A stretch of 64,000 nucleotides of DNA, taken from assembly GCA_024226315.1 (NCBI GenBank), contig JAAELT010000332.1:1-64000 (forward strand), in the 5' to 3' direction. The DNA is from a bacterium. Its GTDB lineage: Bacteria; Acidobacteriota; Thermoanaerobaculia; Multivoradales; J023. A program made the translations under genes and the position numbers. The first letter of the stretch is position 1, and each line of letters starts with the position of its first letter. The notes under the pieces were generated by a model that was not told the DNA's origin, did no database searches, and worked only from the letters and a program-made list of their open reading frames with translations. Below are positions 44,490-55,074 of this stretch, piece by piece.

Positions 44490-45314
44490 ATGAGCTACAG
44501 ATTCATCGCCCTCGCGACCCTCACCGCCCTCACCCTCTCGACGGCCCGACCTGCTGCCGCCGATGTCGGCACGCGTCTGAAGAACGTGGCCGCGGCCTAT
44601 GCCGACGTGCTCGGGCAATACCCCTCTTCCTACTCCTGTGAGCTGCGCAGCCCGGAGCTGGTGGCGTCGCTCGACGCCAACGCGCGCAAGGCGTGGGGGT
44701 CGGGGCACATCGATATGACGGTGAACCCGCGGGGTCTGCGGCTCGAGGCCCAGGACCTGGCCAATTCGCAGGCGGCGCCGCTGTTCAACCTGGCGCTCGG
44801 GCTGTGGCAGATCAAGCTCGGAAGCGAGCTCAAGATCCTGCAGGCGCGGCTGCCGGAGTTCTTCGTCGCCGTCGCGTTGGGCGCGATCACGCGCTATCAG
44901 GGCTACGAGCAGCGGGAGGGCTCGCTGGTGCGCTTCGGCTTGCGCGCCCGCGGCGACAAGGAGGCGATCCGGGAGGCCAGCTTCCTGGTGGAGAAGAGCC
45001 ACGCGATTCGCGAGCTGCGGATCGACAATGCCGACGGCGGTTCGATCGTGGCCAAGGTAGGCAACCTGCCGGCGCCGGGCGGCGGCGGACGGTTCCTGGT
45101 GTCGGAGATCGAGGCGACGATCACCCAGCCCGGCGGCAAGGTGGAGGTCTTCGCGGCCAGCCTCGGGTACGCCGAGGTCGAGGACCGCCTGCTGTTCGAG
45201 CACGTGGTGCTGCGGGTTGCCGACGGTGAAGGCAACCTGGTGCGCCGCAACCCGAAGGACGTCAACCCGATCAGCTACTACTTCTCCAACTGCCGGCTGC
45301 TTCCCGAAGGTTGA
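44490..45314 (+). CDS. Exported protein of unknown function
   Basis: This 274-residue protein has a signal peptide (1-24, ending RPAAA). The mature part is predicted alpha/beta, with a long helical middle (LFNLALGLWQIKLGSELKIL) and C-terminal strands (VSEIEATITQPGGKVEVFAA); a single Cys pair (residues 50 and about 270) could form a disulfide. No family is recognised. Its stop codon overlaps the -35 box of the his-trp promoter. Confidence 0.65.
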   Translation: MSYRFIALATLTALTLSTARPAAADVGTRLKNVAAAYADVLGQYPSSYSCELRSPELVASLDANARKAWGSGHIDMTVNPRGLRLEAQDLANSQAAPLFNLALGLWQIKLGSELKILQARLPEFFVAVALGAITRYQGYEQREGSLVRFGLRARGDKEAIREASFLVEKSHAIRELRIDNADGGSIVAKVGNLPAPGGGGRFLVSEIEATITQPGGKVEVFAASLGYAEVEDRLLFEHVVLRVADGEGNLVRRNPKDVNPISYYFSNCRLLPEG

Positions 45315-45339
45315 CACGGTCCACCCGGTCTGCTGTAAG
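45311..45339 (+). promoter_or_regulatory. Promoter of the his-trp operon
   Basis: TTGACA (45311-45316) and TGTAAG (45334-45339) are separated by 17 bases. Transcription would start near 45346, about 19 bases before the leader peptide. The -35 box is perfect; the -10 box matches TATAAT in four of six positions. Confidence 0.65.
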
Positions 45340-45364
45340 CTGTCTCGGCGACGAGAGCCACGTC

Positions 45365-45448
45365 ATGAGAATCGCAACCCCGTCCACCAACGTTTCGCAC
45401 GGCTGCATCGGCGGCTGGTGGTACGGCGTGCATCATCACGGCACCTAG
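45365..45448 (+). CDS. Attenuator leader peptide with Trp-Trp and His-His-His
   Basis: This 27-codon frame starts at ATG 45365 and ends at TAG 45446-45448. It begins MRIATPSTNVSHGC, then carries two tandem Trp codons (45416-45421), a Tyr codon, Gly-Val, three tandem His codons (45431-45439), and Gly-Thr. A fourth His codon lies at 45398. Stalling at either run would report low charged tRNA-Trp or tRNA-His. The peptide sits between a promoter and a terminator ahead of the his-trp genes. The ribosome site is weak (GAGAG). Two scarce amino acids that match the two pathways below make chance unlikely. Confidence 0.85.
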   Translation: MRIATPSTNVSHGCIGGWWYGVHHHGT

Positions 45449-45541
45449 CCGGGATTCGTCCCGGCGACCAGGATCCGGGACGAGGACAGATCGCACGACT
45501 CGAGCCTCTTTTCGGATCCCCGGAAAGAGGTTTTTGATTTT
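45448..45541 (+). promoter_or_regulatory. Transcription attenuator: competing hairpins
   Basis: Three structures compete. Hairpin A pairs 45448-45454 with 45459-45465 (loop TTCG). The antiterminator pairs GGATCCG 45471-45477 with CGGATCC 45513-45519 and GAGG 45482-45485 with CCTC 45505-45508. An alternative pairs TCCCGG 45459-45464 with CCGGGA 45475-45480, which blocks the antiterminator. With a ribosome stalled at Trp or His codons, hairpin A can form and the antiterminator is free, so transcription goes on. A ribosome at the stop codon covers the left arm of A, frees TCCCGG and lets the terminator form. The ribosome footprint argument is inferred from other attenuators. Confidence 0.75.
45505..45541 (+). 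terminator. Intrinsic terminator of the attenuator
   Basis: CCTCTTTTCGG and CCGGAAAGAGG form an 11-bp stem (one T-G pair) with loop ATCC, followed by TTTTTGATTTT. It ends 12 bases before the hisZ start codon, so it must be read through for operon expression. Confidence 0.88.
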
Positions 45542-45553
45542 GGGTACAGTCCG

Positions 45554-46555
45554 ATGAAGGTTTCGGCGGCACTTCCGACCGGCGTGGCGGCGCTGTTCTT
45601 CGACAGTGCCCGGCATCACCGTGAGCTGGAGGAGAAGCTCGTGGCCCGGTTGCTCGAGAGCGGTTTCTCGGAGGTGATCCTGCCGGTGATCGATTACCTC
45701 GAGCCCTACGAGGCGATGCTCGCCGGTACCCCGAGCGTGACGCGCCGTGACGAGCTCTATCGCTTCGTCGATCGCGACGGTGAGGTGCTGGCGCTGCGGG
45801 CGGATTTCACTCCCATGCTGGCACGGCTGATCGCGCCGCGCTTGGCGGCGCTCGAGCTGCCGCTGCACCTCTTCTACCGCGGCGACGTGTTGCGCTACCA
45901 GGAGGAGCGCGCCGGCCGCGAGCGCGAGACCTATCAGCTCGGGGCGGAGATCCTGGGGCTCGAGGGCGAGGAGGGTGAGCGCCTGGCGCTGCGCCGGTTC
46001 CTGGAGCTGCTGGCGATCGGCGAGCGTCGACGGCTGCTGGTGGTGATGGGCTTCGCGGGCGCCCTCGACCGGCTGCTGCTGGAGCGGGCCGAGGGCAGCG
46101 ACCCGGCGGCGTTGGCGGCGGCGGTGATGCGCCGTGAGCGGCGTGCCGTGCGCGGCGGCGGCGACGCTCTGCTGCAGGTGGTGGAGCACGGCGTGCCGGA
46201 CGATCCGGGTGAGCTGGGTGAGGAGGCGGCGGCGCGCCTGGCGCGGCTCGAGGCGCTGTGCCGCGAGCTCGACGAGGCCTTTCCGCAGGTCGACCTGCGG
46301 CTGGACCTGGCCGAGTTCGCCGACCAGACGCTGGCGGGCGAGCTGCACCACGCCACGGGGCCGCGGTCGTACTACGACGGTCTGATGTTTCGCGCCTTTG
46401 CCGGTGCCGCGGCCGAGCCGGTGGGCGGCGGCGGGCGCTACGACACGCTGTTTCGTCAGCTCGGTGCCGACGTTACAGCCGCCGGTTTCTCGCTCAGCCT
46501 CGATCGCTTGATCGCTCGCGACGGGGATGGGCTGGTGGCGGAGGATGGCCGATGA
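45554..46555 (+). CDS. hisZ: ATP phosphoribosyltransferase regulatory subunit
   Basis: This 333-residue HisRS-like protein lacks aminoacylation elements. Marks are LPTGVAALFFDSARHHRELE, a motif-2-like RADFTPMLAR then FYRGDVLRYQEE and YQLGAEILG, and a final GGGGRYDTLFRQLG. HisZ pairs with short HisG and makes it sensitive to histidine. It is the first gene after the attenuator. It has no good ribosome site, so its translation may be weak or depend on the leader. Confidence 0.9.
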   Translation: MKVSAALPTGVAALFFDSARHHRELEEKLVARLLESGFSEVILPVIDYLEPYEAMLAGTPSVTRRDELYRFVDRDGEVLALRADFTPMLARLIAPRLAALELPLHLFYRGDVLRYQEERAGRERETYQLGAEILGLEGEEGERLALRRFLELLAIGERRRLLVVMGFAGALDRLLLERAEGSDPAALAAAVMRRERRAVRGGGDALLQVVEHGVPDDPGELGEEAAARLARLEALCRELDEAFPQVDLRLDLAEFADQTLAGELHHATGPRSYYDGLMFRAFAGAAAEPVGGGGRYDTLFRQLGADVTAAGFSLSLDRLIARDGDGLVAEDGR

Positions 46556-47181
46556 TTCGCCTGGCGCTGCCCAAGGGGCGCAATCTCGAGATTGCGCTTG
46601 CCGCCTTCCGCGCCGCGGGGATCGGTCTCGACGGCCTGGAGGTCAAGGACCGCCGGCTGCGCATCGAGTTCCCGGACGACGGCCTCGAAGTGCTGCTGCT
46701 CAAGGACTGGGACCTGCCGCTCTACGTCCAGTACGGCATCGCCGACTGCGGCGTGGTGGGCTCGGACGTGCTGGAGGAGGTCGACGGCGACCTGCTGACC
46801 CCGGCCCGCTTCGCCGACGGCCACTGCCGCATGTCGCTGATCGGTCGCGAAGGCTCGATGCCGGGGCCGGGAGAGCAGGTGCGACTGGTGTCGAAGTACC
46901 CGCTCACCGCCCGCAAGGTGCTGGCCGATCGGTCGTGGGGCGCCGAGGTGCTGAAACTGGGCGGCTCGGTGGAGCTGGGGCCGTTGCTCGACCTGGCGGA
47001 GGTGGCGCTCGACATCGTGCAGACCGGGCGTACCCTGCGCGACAATCACCTGGTGGAGCTCGAGGTGGTGCGTCAGGTCCAGCCCTGCCTGGTGGTCAAC
47101 CGCTCCGCGTACCAGCTGTACCGCGGGGAGCTCAATCGCTGGCTCGACCGTTTCGAGGCGGCGGGGGTGGTGGAATCATGA
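46552..47181 (+). CDS. hisG: ATP phosphoribosyltransferase, short form
   Basis: This 209-residue catalytic subunit begins RLALPKGRNLEIAL and carries the PRPP-binding stretch VALDIVQTGRTLRDNHL. It lacks the C-terminal regulatory domain of long HisG, matching the presence of HisZ. It condenses ATP and PRPP in the first step of histidine synthesis. It overlaps hisZ by 4 nt. Confidence 0.94.
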   Translation: MIRLALPKGRNLEIALAAFRAAGIGLDGLEVKDRRLRIEFPDDGLEVLLLKDWDLPLYVQYGIADCGVVGSDVLEEVDGDLLTPARFADGHCRMSLIGREGSMPGPGEQVRLVSKYPLTARKVLADRSWGAEVLKLGGSVELGPLLDLAEVALDIVQTGRTLRDNHLVELEVVRQVQPCLVVNRSAYQLYRGELNRWLDRFEAAGVVES

Positions 47182-47183
47182 AG

Positions 47184-47221
47184 AGAATCCCCCCTCGATC
47201 CCCCCTTTTCCAAAGGGGGGA
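47184..47221. repeat. Palindromic C-run/G-run element between hisG and hisD
   Basis: TCCCCCCTTT (47199-47208) and AAAGGGGGGA (47212-47221) are perfect reverse complements with a 3-nt loop; a second C-run precedes them. Elements of this kind are dispersed repeats in many genomes. The right arm includes the G-run that would serve as hisD ribosome site. This is the only intergenic insertion of its kind in the operon. Confidence 0.6.
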
Positions 47222-47227
47222 AGCAAG

Positions 47228-48508
<1,281 letters not shown>

Positions 48509-48515
48509 GGGCGTC

Positions 48516-49613
48516 ATGGTATCCACGGTGCGAAAGAGGGCCCAGCTCGATCCGGCGCGCATGGTGCGCGAGGAGCTGCGGCAGCTCTCCGCCTACCACC
48601 TCGACCGTACGCCCTGCCGTTTCAAGCTCGATCAGAACGAGATGCCGTTCGATCTGCCGCGGCCGGTCAAGCAGCGGGTGGTCGAGTCGCTGGCCGACCG
48701 CTGCTGGGGCGCCTACCCGGATTTCAACTCCGACCGCCTGCGCGCCGTGATCGGTGACTGGCAGGGGTGGCCGGCCGAGGGCGTGCTGCTGGGCAACGGC
48801 TCGGGCGAGCTGCTCGCCCTCACCGTCGAGGCGGTGACGCGTGCCGGCGACGAGGTGCTCGGCACGCTGCCGAGCTTCAGCCTCTACAAGCTGCTGGTGC
48901 TGCGGGCCGGCGCCGTGCCCCGCTTTCTGGCGCCGCGGCCTGATCTGGCGATGCCGACGGAAGAGCTGGAGCGCGAGATCGAGCGCGACCCGGAGCGGCC
49001 GCTGATCCTGTGCTCGCCCAACAACCCGACCGGCGAAGCGGTAACGCCGGAAGCTCTCGAACGGCTTCTGGAGCGTCTCGAGGCGCCGCTGCTGCTCGAT
49101 AACGCCTACGACGAGTTCTGCCGCCACGACTACCGGCCGCTGCTGGCGCGCCACCGTCACCTGGCGATCTTCCGCACCCTTTCGAAGGCCTGGGCCATGG
49201 CGGCCTGGCGGCTCGGCTACCTGCTCGCCGATCCCGACCTGGTGACCGAGCTGATCAAGGTCAAGCTGCCCTACAACCTGGGCTTCGCCAGCGCCCGGGC
49301 GGCCGAGGCGGCGCTGGCGTCGAGCACCGCCGTCGACCGGCGGGTGCGGGCGGTGATCGGGCGCCGCGCGCAGTGGACGCGAATGCTGGCGTCGGCGGGC
49401 TTCGAGGTCTTCCCGTCGGAGGCCAACTTCCTGATGGTCCGCCACGCACGAGCCGAGGAGCTGCGCCGGGGCCTCGAGGAGCGGAGCATCCGGGTGCGCG
49501 ATGTCAGCTACTACCCGGGCCTGGCCGGCTGCTTCCGTATCGCGATCGGCAGCGGCGCCGCCCTGCGTGCCACCCGGCAAGCGGTGGCTGGGATTCTGAA
49601 CGAGGCACGATGA
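48516..49613 (+). CDS. hisC: Histidinol-phosphate aminotransferase
   Basis: This 365-residue class I PLP aminotransferase has LDQNEMPFDLP near the start, GNGSGELLALT, CSPNNPTGEAVT, DNAYDEFCR, and the PLP lysine in FRTLSKAWAMAAWRLGYL. It starts at ATG 48516, seven bases after hisD, and transfers an amino group from glutamate to imidazole acetol phosphate. Confidence 0.92.
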   Translation: MVSTVRKRAQLDPARMVREELRQLSAYHLDRTPCRFKLDQNEMPFDLPRPVKQRVVESLADRCWGAYPDFNSDRLRAVIGDWQGWPAEGVLLGNGSGELLALTVEAVTRAGDEVLGTLPSFSLYKLLVLRAGAVPRFLAPRPDLAMPTEELEREIERDPERPLILCSPNNPTGEAVTPEALERLLERLEAPLLLDNAYDEFCRHDYRPLLARHRHLAIFRTLSKAWAMAAWRLGYLLADPDLVTELIKVKLPYNLGFASARAAEAALASSTAVDRRVRAVIGRRAQWTRMLASAGFEVFPSEANFLMVRHARAEELRRGLEERSIRVRDVSYYPGLAGCFRIAIGSGAALRATRQAVAGILNEAR

Positions 49614-49649
49614 TGCTGGAGGAGACCTGATGATCCTGGAACAGCCTTC

Positions 49650-50252
49650 ATGAGCCGACGACACGCCCGCATCGTGCGCGACACCGCCGAGACGAAGATC
49701 CGCCTGGCCGTCGATTTGGATGGCGGCAACAGGTCCATCGACGTGCCCAACGGCTTCTTCGGCCACATGCTCGACGCGCTGGCCACCCACGGCGGCCTGG
49801 GACTCCAGATCGAAGCCCGTGGCGACACCCACGTCGACCTCCACCACACTGTGGAGGACGTCGGCATCTGCCTGGGGAAGGCACTGCGCGAGGCCCTCGG
49901 CGACCGTCGCGGCATCGTCCGCTTCGCCCACGCCTACGCGCCGCTCGACGAGGCCCTGGCACGGGCGGTGGTCGACGTCTCGGGACGCGGCTTCCTGGCC
50001 TGCCGACTGCCGGAGGAGGTCGAGCGCATGTGGATCACCCCGGAGCTCCCGGTGACTCTCCTGGTCGACTTCTTCCACGCCCTGGCCGACAACGCCCGCC
50101 TGACCCTGCACCTGGAGGTGCTCACCGGGCGCAACGGTCACCATGCCGCCGAGGCACTCTTCAAGGCCGCGGCACTGGCGTTGCGCGCGGCCTTCGCGCT
50201 GCGCGCCGGCGAGCGCGACGTGCCGAGCACCAAGGGGACGCTGACGGTATGA
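49650..50252 (+). CDS. hisB: Imidazoleglycerol-phosphate dehydratase
   Basis: This 200-residue monofunctional HisB has metal-binding histidine motifs GHMLDALATHGGL, DLHHTVEDVGICLG and GRNGHHAAEALFKA. No phosphatase domain is fused, and no histidinol-phosphatase gene was seen in this operon, so that step must be encoded elsewhere. The 36 bases before it hold two similar mini-frames starting ATGATG/ATGATC. Confidence 0.92.
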   Translation: MSRRHARIVRDTAETKIRLAVDLDGGNRSIDVPNGFFGHMLDALATHGGLGLQIEARGDTHVDLHHTVEDVGICLGKALREALGDRRGIVRFAHAYAPLDEALARAVVDVSGRGFLACRLPEEVERMWITPELPVTLLVDFFHALADNARLTLHLEVLTGRNGHHAAEALFKAAALALRAAFALRAGERDVPSTKGTLTV

Positions 50253-50262
50253 AGGTCTGGGC

Positions 50263-50889
50263 ATGAGTAAGGCAACCGTCATCGACGCCGGGATCGGCAA
50301 TCTCGACAACCTGGCCCGCGCCCTGCGTCACGTCGGCGCCGAGTGCGAAGTGACCACGGATGCCGAGACGGTCGCCACCTCGCGCTGCCTGGTGCTGCCC
50401 GGCGTCGGCGCCTTCCGGCCGCCGCGCGAGGCACTGCGTGGCGCGCTCGAGGACGCCCTGCGCCACGCCCTCGATCGGGGCGCCTGGCTGCTCGGCATCT
50501 GCGTCGGCTATCAGCTGCTGTTCGAGCGCGGCGAAGAGTTCGGCGTCACCGACGGGCTGGGCCTTCTGCCGGGCACCATCACCCGCCTGCCGGGCGGTGT
50601 GCCGCTGCCGCACATCGGCTGGAACGCCCTCCACGACGAACGCGATCATCCGCTGTTCGAGGGCGTGCCCGCCGGCAGCTACTTCTACTTCGTGCACAGC
50701 TTCGCGCCGCTGGCGGCGCCGAACGGGACCGCCTTGGCGCTGACGACACACGGTGCCCGCTTTGTCGCCGTTGCCGGGCGCGACCGAGTGATGGGCACGC
50801 AGTTCCACCCCGAAAAGAGCGGCGCGGCAGGTCTGCGGCTGCTCGCCAACTTCCTCGGTCTATCTCATGCAGTTGATTCCGGCAATTGA
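50263..50889 (+). CDS. hisH: Imidazole glycerol phosphate synthase, glutaminase subunit
   Basis: This 208-residue class I glutaminase has the nucleophile Cys80 in LLGICVGYQLL, His182 and Glu184 in QFHPEKSGAAG, and begins VIDAGIGNLDNLARAL. It supplies ammonia to HisF. It overlaps hisA by 23 nt. Confidence 0.93.
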   Translation: MSKATVIDAGIGNLDNLARALRHVGAECEVTTDAETVATSRCLVLPGVGAFRPPREALRGALEDALRHALDRGAWLLGICVGYQLLFERGEEFGVTDGLGLLPGTITRLPGGVPLPHIGWNALHDERDHPLFEGVPAGSYFYFVHSFAPLAAPNGTALALTTHGARFVAVAGRDRVMGTQFHPEKSGAAGLRLLANFLGLSHAVDSGN

Positions 50890-51589
50890 CCTCCGTCACG
50901 GCGAGGTGGTGCGGCTGGCCCAGGGGGACGACGGCCGGCGCAAGACCTACGGCCTCGATCCCCGCGAGGTGCTGCGGGGGTACGCCGAGGCCGGCGTCCG
51001 GCTCGTGCACGTGGTCGATCTCGACGCCGCCTTCGGCGAGAAGCCGCAGCGGGATCTCATCGCCGAGCTGGCGGCGGGAGAGACCGCGATCGAGCTCGGC
51101 GGCGGCCTGGCGGGCGTCATGGGCGTCGCCTGGGCGCTCGAGGCCGGGTGCCGGCGGGTGATCCTCGGGTCGATCGTGGCGCGCGACTTCGACGCCTTCC
51201 TGCAGATCGTTCGCGCCTTCCCCGGCCGCGTGGTGCCGGCGCTCGAGGTGGCGGCCGGCAAGCTGCGGATCTCCGGCTGGCGCGAGGAGGCCCGGCCGTC
51301 GCCCGAGTCCGTCGCCCGGCGGCTGCGCGGGCTCGACTGCCCGGCGGTGCTGGTCACCGACGTCGAGCGCGACGGCACGCTCGAGGGCCCCAACCTGGAG
51401 TTGGCGCGCCACATGGCGGCCGATACCGGCATCCCGTCACTGCTCTCGGGCGGCGTCCAGTCGCTCGACGACCTGCGGGCCGCCTCGAAGGTGCCCGAGA
51501 TCGCCGGCGCGATCGTCGGCAAGGCGCTCTACGAAGGCCGCTTCACCGTCGGCGAGGCGCTCGTCGCGTGCCGGGGAGGTGTGAGGTGA
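50867..51589 (+). CDS. hisA: Phosphoribosylformimino-AICAR-P isomerase
   Basis: This 240-residue TIM barrel begins LIPAIDLRHGEVVRLAQGDD (catalytic Asp8) and has VHVVDLDAAFGE, VLVTDVERDGTLEGPN (second catalytic Asp) and IPSLLSGGV. A separate trpF is present, so a dual-function PriA is not needed. It overlaps both neighbours. Confidence 0.92.
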   Translation: MQLIPAIDLRHGEVVRLAQGDDGRRKTYGLDPREVLRGYAEAGVRLVHVVDLDAAFGEKPQRDLIAELAAGETAIELGGGLAGVMGVAWALEAGCRRVILGSIVARDFDAFLQIVRAFPGRVVPALEVAAGKLRISGWREEARPSPESVARRLRGLDCPAVLVTDVERDGTLEGPNLELARHMAADTGIPSLLSGGVQSLDDLRAASKVPEIAGAIVGKALYEGRFTVGEALVACRGGVR

Positions 51590-52356
51590 ACACCGGATTG
51601 ACCTGCCGCGTCATCCCCTGCCTCGACGTACGGGACGGGCGGGTGGTGAAGGGCGTCAAGTTCGAGAACCTGCGCGACCTCGGAGACCCGGCGGAGGCGG
51701 CGGCGCGCTACGCCGAGCAGGGGGCCGACGAGATCGTGTTTCTCGACGTCACCGCCTCCCACGAGGAGCGCGACGCGGACCGCGACTGGATCCGGCGCAC
51801 CGCCGAGCAGGTGTTCATCCCGCTCTCGGTCGGCGGCGGCGTACGGCGGGTGGAGGACGCCGAGCGGCTGCTGCGCTCCGGCGCCGACAAGGTGGGGCTC
51901 AACACCTCGCCGATCGACCGTCCGGAGCTGCTCGACGAGCTCGCCCGGCGCTTCGGCAGCCAGTGCGTGGTGCTGTCCGTCGACGCGCTGCGCAAGCCGG
52001 AGGGCTGGGAGGTGGTGACCCACGGCGGCCGCAGGCCGCGCGGGCTCGACGCCGTCGAGTGGATCGTCGAGGGCGTCGAGCGTGGCGCCGGCGAGATCCT
52101 GCTCACCTCGATCGACAGCGACGGCACGCTGGACGGCTACGACCTCGAGCTGCTCCGAGCAGTCTGCGCCCGCGTCGACGTGCCGGTGATCGCCTCCGGC
52201 GGCGCCGGCCGCCCCGAGCACCTGGCCGCCGCGCTCGAAGCCGGCGCCGCGGCGGTGCTGGCGGCGTCGATCTTCCACGAGAACACCTACACCGTGGGCG
52301 AAGTCAAGGCCGAGCTGGCAAACCGCGGATTCCCGATGCGAGAGGTGAATGGATGA
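51586..52356 (+). CDS. hisF: Imidazole glycerol phosphate synthase, cyclase subunit
   Basis: This 256-residue TIM barrel starts at GTG and begins CRVIPCLDVRDGRVVKGVKF (catalytic Asp in CLD), with PLSVGGGVR, ADKVGLNT, LLTSIDSDGTLDGYD (second Asp) and PVIASGGAGRPEH. With HisH it makes IGP and AICAR. It overlaps hisA and hisIE by 4 nt each. Confidence 0.95.
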   Translation: MNTGLTCRVIPCLDVRDGRVVKGVKFENLRDLGDPAEAAARYAEQGADEIVFLDVTASHEERDADRDWIRRTAEQVFIPLSVGGGVRRVEDAERLLRSGADKVGLNTSPIDRPELLDELARRFGSQCVVLSVDALRKPEGWEVVTHGGRRPRGLDAVEWIVEGVERGAGEILLTSIDSDGTLDGYDLELLRAVCARVDVPVIASGGAGRPEHLAAALEAGAAAVLAASIFHENTYTVGEVKAELANRGFPMREVNG

Positions 52357-52976
52357 TCGATCCCGATTCGTTGACCTACGACGACCGCGGCCTGCTGCCG
52401 GTGATCGCCCAGGACGAGGCGACCGGCGCTGTGCTGATGATGGCCTGGGCCGACCGCGAGGCGGTGACGCTGACGGGCGAGACCGGTCTGGCGCACTTCT
52501 GGAGCCGCTCGCGGCAGGAGCTGTGGAAGAAGGGCGGCACCTCCGGCAACACCCTCGAGGTGGTGGAGATGCTCGCCGACTGCGATCGCGACACCCTGCT
52601 GCTGAGGGTGCGGCCCGCCGGCCCGGCGTGCCACCGCGGCACCCGCACCTGCTTCGAACCCAACGCCGCGAAGCTGGAGCTCGGCTGGCTGTGGCGGGTG
52701 CTGGAAGATCGTCGTGCTTCTGGAGACGCAGAGTCGAGCTACACCGCCCGCCTACTGGCCGAGGGACTGCCGCGGATCGCCCAGAAGGTGGGCGAGGAGG
52801 CGGTCGAGACGGTGATCGCGTCGCTCACCTCGGAGCCGGACGATCACGGCGCCCTGGTGGCCGAGGGGGCAGACCTGCTCTACCACCTGCTCGTCCTGCT
52901 GCTGGCCACCGGCGCCCGCCCGGAGCGCCTGGCGGCCGAGCTGCGCGACCGACATCAAGGGGGAGGTGGAGAGTGA
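52353..52976 (+). CDS. hisIE: Bifunctional phosphoribosyl-AMP cyclohydrolase / phosphoribosyl-ATP pyrophosphatase
   Basis: This 207-residue fusion has HisI at residues 1-115 (AHFWSRSRQELWKKGGTSGN, zinc/metal residues in DCDRDTLLLR and CHRGTRTCF). HisE follows from about 122 with QKVGEEAVETVIA. The stop codon overlaps the trpE GTG start (GTGA), which ties the end of the histidine block to the start of the tryptophan block. Confidence 0.94.
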   Translation: MIDPDSLTYDDRGLLPVIAQDEATGAVLMMAWADREAVTLTGETGLAHFWSRSRQELWKKGGTSGNTLEVVEMLADCDRDTLLLRVRPAGPACHRGTRTCFEPNAAKLELGWLWRVLEDRRASGDAESSYTARLLAEGLPRIAQKVGEEAVETVIASLTSEPDDHGALVAEGADLLYHLLVLLLATGARPERLAAELRDRHQGGGGE

Positions 52977-54429
52977 CCGTCACCGAGCAGAGAGCCGGCG
53001 CCCGCCGCGCGGTGGTGCACGTGCGCGAGTTCCTGGCCGACAGCCTGACGCCGCTCGCCGTCTACCGCCGCCTGGCCGACATCTCGCCAGTCCGCTTCCT
53101 GCTCGAGAGCGTCACCGGCGGCGAGCAGGTGTCGCGCTTCAGCTTCCTCGGTGCCGGGCCGAGCGAGCTCCTGCGCCTCTACGACGACCGGCTCGAGCTC
53201 GAGCGCGACGGCCAGCGACAGGCGCTTCCCGGCGGGCCGCTGGTGGCGCTGCGGCGGGTGCTGAGCTCGATCCGCAGCGAGCGCGGGCCGATACCGATGA
53301 CCGGTGGCTACGTCGGCTTCTTCGGCTACGACATGGTCCGTCTGATCGAGAAGCTGCCGTCCAAGCCGCCCGACCCGTTCGATCTGCCGATCGCCGTCAT
53401 CGGCCGCTTCGACACCCTGGTGGTTTTCGACCACGCCCAGCAGCGGGTGCTGGCGATCGCCAACGAGATCGAGGGCGAGACCACGGTGGCGTCGGCTGAG
53501 CGCCACCTTGATCGCCTGTCGCGCATGCTCACAGCCGACGGCGGCACCCGGGCGGTGGCCATGCCGATCGAGAGGCGCTCCCGCTCCCGCCGGGCCGGGC
53601 CGGCCAGCCTCGACGGCGCTGCCTACCGCGCCGCGGTGCGCCGCGCCAAGGAATACATCAGGGCGGGCGATATCTTTCAGGTGGTCCTGGCCCGCCGCTG
53701 GACGCTGCCCGAGTCCCCTGGCCCGCTGGCCCTCTACCGCGCCCTGCGGATGATCAACCCGAGCCCCTACATGGTCCTGCTCGAGCTGCCCGACGCCACC
53801 CTGGTGAGCACCTCGCCCGAAATGCTGGTGCGCAAGGAGGGTTACAAGGTGGCGACCCGCCCGATCGCCGGCACCCGGCCGCGCGGCGCCGACGCCGAAG
53901 GCGACCGCCGCCTGGCCGAGGACATGACGAACGATCCCAAGGAGCGTGCCGAGCACGTGATGCTGGTCGACCTCGGGCGCAACGACCTCGGCAAGGTCGG
54001 CGCGCCGGGCACCGTGCGGGTGGCGAGCTTCATGGAAGTGGAGCGCTACAGCCACGTCATGCACCTGGTGTCGAATGTCGAAGCCGACCTCGACTCGCGG
54101 CACGACGGCCTCGACGCGCTGCTCGCCTGCTTTCCCGCCGGTACGCTGTCCGGCGCGCCCAAGATTCGCGCCATGGAGATCATCGACGAGCTCGAGCCCG
54201 AAGCCCGCGGTCCCTACGGCGGCGCCATCGGCTATTTCTCGTTCTCGGGCGACCTCGATTCGTGCATTACCATCCGCACCCTGGTCGAGCGCGGTGGCGA
54301 GACTTCGGTCACCGCCGGCGCCGGCATCGTCGCTGATTCCGATCCGGAAGCCGAGGAGCGCGAGACCGAGAACAAGGCGGCCGGGCTGATGGCCGCCGTC
54401 GAGCTGGCCAAACACCTGGAGGCCGATCC

Positions 54430-54433
<4 letters not shown>
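52973..54433 (+). CDS. trpE: Anthranilate synthase component I
   Basis: This 486-residue chorismate-binding enzyme has the feedback-binding motif LLESVTGGEQVSRFSFLG at about 38-55, GGYVGFFGYDMVR, IFQVVLARR, the catalytic core RPIAGTRPRGADAEGD, DLGRNDLGKVG, and GTLSGAPKIRAME. It makes anthranilate from chorismate with TrpG. The GTG start overlaps the hisIE stop, so it has no promoter or attenuator of its own in view. The LLES motif suggests normal inhibition by tryptophan. Confidence 0.95.

Positions 54434-55070
<637 letters not shown>

Positions 55071-55074
<4 letters not shown>

Noticed and set aside
49611..49649. Mini-frames between hisC and hisB as a second leader peptide
   Set aside because: They code only a few residues without Trp or His and no terminator follows.
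50867..51589. Dual-function PriA instead of HisA
   Set aside because: A complete trpF is present in the same operon, and the sequence fits HisA.
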